Below are positions 1 through 5,430 of a DNA stretch of 6,668 nt, in pieces. The position numbers and the translations under genes are program-made. Source of the DNA: Treponema sp. (GTDB lineage Bacteria; Spirochaetota; Spirochaetia; Treponematales; Breznakiellaceae). Within the stretch, counting starts at the first letter, position 1, and each line of letters opens with the position of its first letter. The stretch spans positions 157-6,824 of the forward strand of contig WRNF01000103.1 of assembly GCA_009776715.1 (NCBI GenBank), given 5' to 3'. The notes beneath the pieces are model-generated. The model did no database searches, was not told the origin of the DNA, and was given only the letters and a program-made list of their open reading frames with translations.

Positions 1-50
1 AATTATAATATAAAAATTATTCAATGCATGTCTATAAATAATTCACATAT

Positions 51-153
51 CAGGCAATTCTAAAAAACTTGAAAATTTGTTATTTTTTTTAAAAATACTT
101 GAAAAAAAAATTAAATGATGTAGAATTAAATAAATTAGATAATTAATTGCCTG
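51..153. repeat. 9-bp inverted repeat flanking the lipoprotein-gene promoter
   Basis: CAGGCAATT at 51-59 is matched exactly by its reverse complement AATTGCCTG at 145-153. The arms are about 85 bp apart and lie on either side of the predicted promoter at 99-126. The right arm falls inside the predicted 5' leader, just upstream of the ribosome binding site. A second pair, the direct repeat ACTTGAAAA at 67-75 and 97-105, is spaced 30 bp apart, and its second copy contains the -35 hexamer. These could be regulator half-sites, but in such AT-rich DNA a chance match is possible. Confidence 0.35.
99..126 (+). promoter_or_regulatory. sigma70-type promoter of the GH3 lipoprotein gene
   Basis: TTGAAA (99-104) and TAGAAT (121-126) are separated by 16 bp, and each matches the consensus at 5 of 6 positions. 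Transcription would start near 133, giving a leader of about 43 nt before the ATG at 176. The surroundings are very AT-rich, so other weak hexamer pairs exist. This is the best-spaced one seen. Confidence 0.5.
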
Positions 154-175
154 TGAGCAGTGAAAAGAGGTATGT

Positions 176-2176
176 ATGAAAACAAAATATTCATGGCTGC
201 TTTGTATTCTATCCGTTGGATTAACTTTGGCATTAGTAGGGTGTGCGGAGACTGACCCTAAAAAGACTGAAAAACAGTATGGCATTACTATTGATCCTGC
301 TATAGAACACGGCACCGTTCAAGCCTCTGCTTTGAAGGCAGTCAAAGGCACGGAAATTACGCTCACAGTAACACCCGATAATGGGTATGTGTTAAAGCCC
401 GGCTCTCTTAAATATAACGGCACAGCCATTGATGAATCGGCTAAAAAATTCATTATGCCCGATAGCGAGGCGGCAATCGCTGCTGAATTTGTAAAACTCT
501 ATGCCATAACTATTGACAGTTCCATTGAAGACGGCACCCTTACAGCAGACCCAATGGAGGCAATTGCCGGCACGGTAATAACGGTCACGGTAACGCCCGA
601 TGCAGGGTATTATTATGTAGAAAGTTCGCTCAAATATAACGGCACAGGCATTGATGATTCTGGCGCTGAATATGACGGAGATATTTATATCATTACCTTT
701 GCAATGCCCGAAGATGATGCGGAATTATTTGCTGAATTTGAAGAAAGCACCGGTGTAATTTTACGAAAAATCACTGTCGCAAGCACCGTAACCAACGGCG
801 CTATTACAGCGGATCCAAATGCAGACATTGTGCCTGGCACGAAAATAACAGTTACGGTAACGCCGGATACAGATTATATATTAAGCCCCGGTTCGCTCGG
901 ACCAAGCGCCTTAGTCTTTACACAAGTTGATGATACAACCTTTACATTTATTATGCCTGACGGGAATATAACATTATCGGCTGCATTTATATTAGACTCT
1001 AATAAATTATATACAATTACTATTCCTGTTTTTGCCAACGGCTCTGTTTCAATGCCGCCTCCATCTGCAAAGGCCGGCGATACAATAACGGTCACGGTAA
1101 GCCCTGATTCTGGGTATAAACTAAGATCCGGCTCGCTTAAATATGGCAGCACCAGTATTAATGAAGACACCCTCGAATTCATTATGCCTGCCGAAAATAT
1201 TACAATATCTGCTGAATTTGAAGAAATAGAAGAAACTGCGGCTTCAGTTCCCCCTTATACAAAACTGGATTATTCCGCTTGCTACCCGGAACTGGATGCT
1301 ATCGTTGCCCAAATGACCACTGCCGAAAAAGCAGGGCAGATGACACAGGCAGACCGCAGCAATGTTAATAATGCCAGTGTTACAAACTTATTCCTGGGTT
1401 CGGTCTTAAGCGGCGGCGGTTCAGGACCGAACGGATTTGGCACTACCATGGCACAGTGGTGGTCATATACCAACGGTTTGGTGAATGCATCCCTGGGAAC
1501 AAGGCTGAAAATTCCCCTGGTATACGGAACTGATGTAATGCACGGACATGCAAATGCCTTGTATCAGCCCAATGTTTTTCCGCACAATATTGGACTGGGT
1601 GCAATAGCCGTTGCCGACCTGGAAACAGGCACATTGGCGGCGTATGAGCAGGGAAAAGAAGTTGCAAGAGAAATGCTGGCCTGCGGCATACGCATGCACT
1701 TTGGCCCTATGCTGGAATATGCGCAAAATATGCGCTGGGGACGTGTTTATGAAACCTACAGCGAAGACATGGAAATTGTAAAAGCGATGGGACCGTCTTA
1801 CATCCAGGGTTTGCAGGAAACCAGAATGGTAGGGGCAACCGGAAAGGACTATGTGGGAGAGGGACAGCTAAGCTATGGTTCAGGAAAAATCGCTGTGACT
1901 CTTAACGCCTCTCAAATTCAGGAAGCATTACAGCCGTACAAGGAAGCCATTGACAGGGGCTTATTGGCAGTAATGACTTCGTATATTAGTGTAAACGGAA
2001 CCAAAATGGTTCGTAATAATGATCTGGTTAATGACTGGCTTAAAGGGAAGGATTATGCAAACGGGCAGTTAGGTTTTGAAGGTTTTGTCATTTCCAACTG
2101 GAATGACATGGGTATTTCTACATCCAATGTTTCATCATCGATTAATTTCTACATCCAATGTTTCATCATCGATTAA
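176..2176 (+). CDS. InlB-repeat GH3-family lipoprotein, N-terminal part (frameshifted)
   Basis: This encodes an exported lipoprotein whose last intact segment is the first domain of a glycoside hydrolase family 3 (beta-glucosidase/exo-glucanase) fold. The start at 176 is supported by AAGAGG at 165-170; an out-of-frame ATG lies at 172. Residues 1-22 are a lipoprotein signal with lipobox LVGC (Cys23). Four InlB-like repeats span residues 36-348, and the GH3 barrel starts near residue 361. Family hallmarks are GSVLSGGGS, GTDVMHGH (Asp453 corresponds to a substrate-binding Asp), FPHNIGLGA and WGRVYETYSED. Several catalytic positions are altered: the usual KHFxGDG reads KDYVGEG (Lys557, Asp558), and the nucleophile motif S-D-W reads S-N-W (Asn641, codon AAC at 2096-2098). 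A 31-bp duplication then shifts the frame, adding nine foreign residues before a stop. The remaining barrel and second domain continue in another frame to 3068. The GH3 identity is firm; activity is doubtful. Confidence 0.9.
   Translation: MKTKYSWLLCILSVGLTLALVGCAETDPKKTEKQYGITIDPAIEHGTVQASALKAVKGTEITLTVTPDNGYVLKPGSLKYNGTAIDESAKKFIMPDSEAAIAAEFVKLYAITIDSSIEDGTLTADPMEAIAGTVITVTVTPDAGYYYVESSLKYNGTGIDDSGAEYDGDIYIITFAMPEDDAELFAEFEESTGVILRKITVASTVTNGAITADPNADIVPGTKITVTVTPDTDYILSPGSLGPSALVFTQVDDTTFTFIMPDGNITLSAAFILDSNKLYTITIPVFANGSVSMPPPSAKAGDTITVTVSPDSGYKLRSGSLKYGSTSINEDTLEFIMPAENITISAEFEEIEETAASVPPYTKLDYSACYPELDAIVAQMTTAEKAGQMTQADRSNVNNASVTNLFLGSVLSGGGSGPNGFGTTMAQWWSYTNGLVNASLGTRLKIPLVYGTDVMHGHANALYQPNVFPHNIGLGAIAVADLETGTLAAYEQGKEVAREMLACGIRMHFGPMLEYAQNMRWGRVYETYSEDMEIVKAMGPSYIQGLQETRMVGATGKDYVGEGQLSYGSGKIAVTLNASQIQEALQPYKEAIDRGLLAVMTSYISVNGTKMVRNNDLVNDWLKGKDYANGQLGFEGFVISNWNDMGISTSNVSSSINFYIQCFIID
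281..1219 (+). repeat. four InlB/Flg_new-like protein repeats
   Basis: There are four degenerate modules of about 70-79 residues, at residues 36-105, 110-188, 198-271 and 279-348. Each follows the pattern ITI...NG.V/T, then a GT.ITVTVTPD.GY core, then a GSLKYNGT-like stretch, F.MP, and a final .AEF. At DNA level, blocks such as ATAACGGTCACGGTAA recur in repeats 2 and 4, so recombination between copies is possible. Such repeats are common in bacterial surface proteins as spacer or adhesive stalks. Here they would hold the GH3 module away from the membrane; that role is inferred. Confidence 0.85.
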
Positions 2177-3068
2177 TGCCGGCCTTGACATGGCAATAGC
2201 AGCGGAAGGCACCCATACATCTTATATCACTGGTTTAACATCTGCGATAAATAACAACCAAATAACTGCATCCCGTATTAACGATGCGGTTCGCCGCATC
2301 CTTCTGTTTAAAAAAGTTTTTGGCATACTCGGCAATCCTAATCCTCCGGAGCCTGGCGCGAACACCATCATCACTTCACAGGACCGGCAGTTTAACCGCG
2401 AGACAGCGGCAAAAACACTGGTGCTGTTAAAGAACAAGACGGGCACGGACGGGAAAACCGTTATAGAGAATCTGGGCGGCATGAATAATATTTATATAGC
2501 CGGAGCGCCAGGAAACAGCCTGAACCGTATCTGCGGCGGATGGACAATAGATTGGCAGGGAGCAGAAAACGACACCAACCTAACCGGCACAACCATACAA
2601 GCCGGCATTCAGGCCAAAATGCTCGGTAAGACCGTTACCGGCAGCGAAGCATGGAATACAAGCTATGCAAATGCTGCTGATGCTGTCATCGTTGTGCTTT
2701 GGGAAGGAGAAAATTATGCAGATGATGCAGGTGATTACCTAAACAATGTTACCCTAAGAGCCGACGACATCAGCTTGCTGAATAATGCTTACAATACCGG
2801 CAAACCCGTTATTGCCGTTATGATTTCAGGCCGGCCTATATTTATAACTACAGCCCAACTTGACTTAATGGATGCCTTTATTGCGGCATGGCTGCCCGGT
2901 TCTGAAGGCGGCGGCGCCATTGCTGACGTATTGTTCGATGCCGATAAGGACTTCTTTGGCAAGACTCCTTTTACCTGGAGAACGGCATATAACAGCACAG
3001 TTACATTCGGCTACGGAACCGGATTGAAAAAAGGCCAGGCAGGAACATATGAAGGGGGAACGCCCTAA
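2076..3068 (+). CDS. C-terminal part of the split GH3 lipoprotein
   Basis: This is the open frame that continues the GH3 protein after the duplication. True homology begins near 2145; the stretch 2076-2144 is out of frame with the real gene, and its TTG (2076) or ATG (2103) starts have no ribosome binding site. It therefore probably is not a gene of its own. It holds the end of the barrel (SSINAGLDM, DAVRRILLFK) and the second GH3 domain, with ETAAKTLVLLKN, the ExoI-type signature CGGWTIDWQG (from 2532) and GKPVIAVMISGRP. The acid/base loop, usually GE.PYAE..GD, reads GENYADDAGD, with Asp (2721-2723) where the catalytic Glu is expected. There is no fibronectin III tail, as in ExoI/ExoP-type enzymes. 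Joined to the upstream part without one 31-bp copy it gives 953 residues. On its own it would lack an export signal and most of the barrel. Confidence 0.8.
   Translation: MKVLSFPTGMTWVFLHPMFHHRLISTSNVSSSINAGLDMAIAAEGTHTSYITGLTSAINNNQITASRINDAVRRILLFKKVFGILGNPNPPEPGANTIITSQDRQFNRETAAKTLVLLKNKTGTDGKTVIENLGGMNNIYIAGAPGNSLNRICGGWTIDWQGAENDTNLTGTTIQAGIQAKMLGKTVTGSEAWNTSYANAADAVIVVLWEGENYADDAGDYLNNVTLRADDISLLNNAYNTGKPVIAVMISGRPIFITTAQLDLMDAFIAAWLPGSEGGGAIADVLFDADKDFFGKTPFTWRTAYNSTVTFGYGTGLKKGQAGTYEGGTP
2115..2176 (+). repeat. perfect 31-bp tandem duplication disrupting the GH3 frame
   Basis: Positions 2115-2145 and 2146-2176 are identical, and period-31 identity extends over 2114-2177. Because 31 is not a multiple of three, the second copy shifts the frame and creates the TAA at 2174-2176. 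With one copy removed the reading is GISTSNVSSSINAGLDM, which rejoins the barrel smoothly (the family usually has ...NAGVDM here). The absence of any difference between copies indicates a recent event, a slippage-type switch, or an assembly error. Confidence 0.95.
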
Positions 3069-3136
3069 GTTCCAGTCCCCGCGCCGCATTCGCTGTGAAC
3101 CAACTCTTTGGTAACTTGAGCCGAATATTCAATATA

Positions 3137-3224
3137 ACACGGATTAGCACAGATTTACACGGATTATTTTAAATTTTAATTCATAAAATCCGTGTGAATC
3201 CGTTTAATCCGTGAAAATCTGTGG
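3137..3224. repeat. imperfect inverted repeat of ACACGGATT units (possible dispersed element)
   Basis: The left arm has ACACGGATT at 3137-3145, a related CACAGATTT at 3148-3156, and ACACGGATT at 3157-3165. The right arm carries the complementary forms AATCCGTGT (3187-3195), AATCCGTTT (3197-3205), AATCCGTG (3206-3213) and AATCTGTGG (3216-3224). The AT-rich centre at about 3166-3186 would form the loop of a long imperfect hairpin. From memory, very similar strings recur in the intergenic DNA of many environmental bacteria, so this may be a REP/MITE-like element. It could also act as a terminator for the gene upstream. Confidence 0.65.
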
Positions 3225-3336
3225 CTTTTGCATATATAGCTTAACGAGAGGCCAAATGAAGCTTGAGACAAGCTTTTGCTGTAATGGTGTGTACGGCATC
3301 GTGTGGTTTGTGGTTAATTTTGAAATAGAGAATTGC

Positions 3337-3379
3337 TGGTTATTATTCACTGGTTATTATTCAACTGGTTATTATTCAC
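3337..3379 (+). repeat. three direct repeats TGGTTATTATTCA(A)C next to a promoter
   Basis: The copies are at 3337-3350 (14 bp), 3351-3365 (15 bp, one extra A) and 3366-3379 (14 bp), head to tail with no spacer. The last copy abuts the -35 hexamer at 3380. Weaker TGGTT strings lie just upstream, at 3304-3315. The position suggests an activator or repressor array or an AT-rich UP-like element, and the copy number may vary between strains. Confidence 0.8.
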
Positions 3380-3408
3380 TTGACAAACAGTATTTTAACT
3401 GGCATAAT
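3380..3408 (+). promoter_or_regulatory. near-consensus sigma70 promoter for the small membrane protein
   Basis: TTGACA (3380-3385) is a perfect -35, followed by 17 bp and CATAAT (3403-3408), 5 of 6 for the -10. Transcription would start near 3415, giving a leader of about 43 nt that contains AGGAGG at 3446-3451. It is the strongest promoter match in the window and sits directly after the direct-repeat array. Confidence 0.75.
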
Positions 3409-3457
3409 TCCCAATTAGTTGACTGTAATGTCGGCAATAATAATTAGGAGGAAATTT

Positions 3458-3835
3458 ATGAATTTAAATTTCAGAATGATTGGAAAGATTGGTTTTTTAT
3501 TGGTAATTATTGGCTTTTTTATGCCGGTAGCTTGCGAAATGAATGGTTTTGACCTGGCAAGCGCATTGATGCAGGGAGGTTCATCTATTGATGGCATTCT
3601 TCTTTATGTCTTGTTTATTTCAGCGATTGTCGGAGTTATTCTTGGCGTGTTGCTGATGATGAAAAAAAGCATTCCTGGAGCGGCTGAATGGGTGGTTCTG
3701 CTTGTCTGTGTAGCCAGCGGCCTTATTGTGTTTTTCAGGGGTATTGATACCCTTACCTTAAATGCAGGCGCCTATTTTATTTTAATAGGATGGATTTGTG
3801 CTTTAATTACTCAACTTATTCCTAAAAAAGATTAA
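3458..3835 (+). CDS. small four-helix membrane protein, function unknown
   Basis: This is a 125-residue hydrophobic protein of no family I can name. The ATG at 3458 was chosen because a perfect AGGAGG lies at 3446-3451 with 6-nt spacing; the frame is open further upstream to a TTG at 3419, but that would bury the ribosome binding site inside the gene. Predicted membrane spans are at about residues 11-26, 46-68, 76-94 and 103-121, with Lys69-Lys70 and the basic tail PKKD as likely cytoplasmic anchors. The first span ends in PVACEMNGF, which resembles a lipobox at Cys26 but has Pro instead of an aliphatic residue at -3, so lipidation is doubtful. It is transcribed alone, from a strong promoter at 3380-3408 to a terminator at 3847-3891. 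The gene looks real; no function can be read from it. Confidence 0.85.
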   Translation: MNLNFRMIGKIGFLLVIIGFFMPVACEMNGFDLASALMQGGSSIDGILLYVLFISAIVGVILGVLLMMKKSIPGAAEWVVLLVCVASGLIVFFRGIDTLTLNAGAYFILIGWICALITQLIPKKD

Positions 3836-3846
3836 ATTATGAAGAT

Positions 3847-3891
3847 GGGCTGTCTAGTAAGTTTAAACGTATTGGGCAGTCCCTTTAATTT
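3847..3891 (+). terminator. intrinsic terminator after the small membrane protein gene
   Basis: The arm from 3847 (GGGCTGTCTAGTA) pairs with the arm ending CCC at 3883, with one bulged T, one mismatch and a few G-T pairs, around a loop centred on TTTAAA. TTTAATTT follows at 3884-3891. The stem begins 11 bp after the stop codon. It leaves only a few bases before the next start codon at 3900, so the next gene's own signals overlap this structure. Confidence 0.75.
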
Positions 3892-3899
3892 CCTTTATA

Positions 3900-5423
3900 A
3901 TGTTCAAAAATTCAATTAAAAAAAGGTTTCTTTTCTTTCTGTTTGCAACATTGGCTTTTGGCCTTCATGCCCTGCCGCAGGCGTTTTTTATTATGCCGAA
4001 TACAATCATTGAAAACGGAACTATAACAAGAGGGTATAGCCTGGAATACGGCAAAGAAGCAATTTCTGCTGTTAATGTGCCTTTGTTAAAAACAATTACT
4101 GGAACCGTTACCGTTGCCTTCACAAACGGCCGTTTTCAGGAAAACAGATTTTACGATTTGCTTTCCAGCGGAAAAATTACGCTTGTTCCCTATAATTCCC
4201 TTGAGTGTATAGGCTTTTTAATTAATGATAAAACAATTGTCTGTTTAAAAACCGGTAATGAAGGATTAAGTTTTTCCAGAGACGGAATGTCCAATTATGA
4301 AAACAGGCTGATTGAAAATAACATTAACCTTGTAATTGAACTGGAAAAACACAGTGTTTCCCATTCGGCAATACAGGAATATGTCTGGCGGAACAGGATT
4401 GTAAAACTTACAAGAGAAGCTTCCCGTTTTACCGTTGATTTTCAGACAACAGTTGACGAAAGTGAAAAAGTAAGAAGCGTTTTTACCAATTCAGCCGCAG
4501 TCCGCTACAGCAGGAACAGCCGGGTTTTTCTGCGGTTAGACGGCCTGTTAAACAAAAACAGTGAAATGAGCGTTTTTATAAATGAGCTTATCTCTCACTT
4601 TCATACCGATCATGTCAGCCCCTCTGTTCTTGAAACAGCTTTGCGCGATGCGTTATACAACCGGATAATTGCGCCGTATCCGTCTTTGGATGCATCCAAA
4701 GTTCCTGCATTTTTTATGCTTTTTGAAAAAACAGGATTCAGGGACGGAACACAGATGCCCTCTAACAGAATTCTGGATATTGCGCCAAACGGAAATAAAC
4801 TTAATCTTGAAACAACTGTTTTTAATGATTTTGACTACACATCATTCAATCTTGACAGGGACATAACTATAGAAATATTCAGATATCATAGCCCGCGCGA
4901 TGTTAATTCCGACTGCCTCTTTTACCGGGTTACCCATAAAAATGTTTCCTATATGCTTTTTGCCGATTTTGACGATCCTTTAGGTTTGGAAAAAATTATG
5001 GATATATCTGAAGCAAACGAACAAAAATATTTTAGCATAATGGAAAAAAAAGCGGAATTGTCAATGCAATTATTCAAGGCAGAATCGGATAAAAGCAAAA
5101 ACAGCAGCCAAATTCATTCGGAAATTAAAACATTGAATGATCAACTGGCCGGCCTTTGGACAATTAAAGCGGATATAATGAAATGGCCGCACCATGCCCA
5201 TAAATTTCCCAATAATGAAAAAACCGATGCAATAATCAGAAGGCTGAACAAAACGGTAAACCCGCGTTACATTATTTGGCAGCCGCATTATACTCAAAAA
5301 GGCTTTATGGAATATATTAACCGCTTTGATTTTCGTAATAAATTTCTATCTTCTGACGATGCCGAAATTCATATTATCAGTGAAATAAAAGATAAAAAAT
5401 TGCCCCTTTACAAAACCGGCTAA
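3900..5423 (+). CDS. exported metallo-beta-lactamase-fold protein, ComEC-like type
   Basis: This is a 507-residue metallohydrolase-fold protein, probably periplasmic or secreted. Residues 1-24 look like a signal peptide (Lys7, Lys8, Arg9, a Phe/Leu-rich core, then LHA). Residues 30-225 are a beta-rich region not assigned to a family. The metal motif HxHxDH is SHFHTDH (His233, His235, Asp237, His238). It is followed by YHSPRDVNSD (His330), the strand ending FADFDD (Asp356, where ComEC-like proteins have tGD) and KWPHHAH (His431, His432), resembling the vpHHGS motif of the ComEC C-terminal domain. Between Asp356 and His431 lies an insertion of about 65 mostly helical, charged residues, likely a coiled coil. 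Known relatives act as nucleases or other phosphoesterases, but the substrate here is unknown. The start at 3900 is the only one that keeps the signal peptide, yet it has no visible ribosome binding site, and TATAAT (3896-3901) overlaps the ATG. The stop is 7 bp from the convergent receptor gene. Confidence 0.85.
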   Translation: MFKNSIKKRFLFFLFATLAFGLHALPQAFFIMPNTIIENGTITRGYSLEYGKEAISAVNVPLLKTITGTVTVAFTNGRFQENRFYDLLSSGKITLVPYNSLECIGFLINDKTIVCLKTGNEGLSFSRDGMSNYENRLIENNINLVIELEKHSVSHSAIQEYVWRNRIVKLTREASRFTVDFQTTVDESEKVRSVFTNSAAVRYSRNSRVFLRLDGLLNKNSEMSVFINELISHFHTDHVSPSVLETALRDALYNRIIAPYPSLDASKVPAFFMLFEKTGFRDGTQMPSNRILDIAPNGNKLNLETTVFNDFDYTSFNLDRDITIEIFRYHSPRDVNSDCLFYRVTHKNVSYMLFADFDDPLGLEKIMDISEANEQKYFSIMEKKAELSMQLFKAESDKSKNSSQIHSEIKTLNDQLAGLWTIKADIMKWPHHAHKFPNNEKTDAIIRRLNKTVNPRYIIWQPHYTQKGFMEYINRFDFRNKFLSSDDAEIHIISEIKDKKLPLYKTG

Positions 5424-5430
5424 TCATGCC

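Larger units (their letters stand above)
3069..3457. other. 389-bp non-coding spacer with repeats and promoter
   Basis: No credible gene was found here. In order it contains: the 3' half of a small hairpin over the lipoprotein stop codon (GGAAC 3057-3061 with GTTCC 3069-3073, no T-run); unassigned sequence to about 3136; the ACACGGATT-type inverted repeat (3137-3224); a perfect 7-bp hairpin, AAGCTTG (3259-3265) and CAAGCTT (3269-3275), with a 3-nt loop and a short T-run; three direct repeats (3337-3379); and the promoter and leader of the next gene. A frame starting at the GTG at 3211 is open to 3447 but begins inside the inverted repeat, reads through the direct repeats and lacks a ribosome binding site. 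Confidence 0.7.

Noticed and set aside
2076..3068. C-terminal GH3 half as an independent gene
   Set aside because: It has no ribosome binding site or signal peptide, its first 23 codons are out of frame with the real gene, and it lacks most of the barrel. It is better read as the frameshifted remainder of the upstream gene.
3054..3080. Hairpin GGAAC/GTTCC over the stop codon of the GH3 gene as a terminator
   Set aside because: The stem is only five base pairs and no T-run follows, so it is too weak to call as an intrinsic terminator.
3259..3275. AAGCTTG/CAAGCTT hairpin as a terminator
   Set aside because: The 7-bp stem is perfect, but the T-run is only four bases and partly inside the stem; no gene ends close upstream.
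3211..3447. Open frame of 78 codons on the plus strand in the spacer
   Set aside because: It starts at a GTG within the inverted repeat, has no ribosome binding site, reads through the direct repeats and promoter of the next gene, and has a composition unlike a protein.
3419..3457. Upstream TTG start adding 13 residues to the small membrane protein
   Set aside because: The perfect AGGAGG at 3446-3451 serves the ATG at 3458 and would otherwise lie inside the gene. The TTG also lies only about 4 nt after the predicted transcription start, too close for a ribosome binding site.
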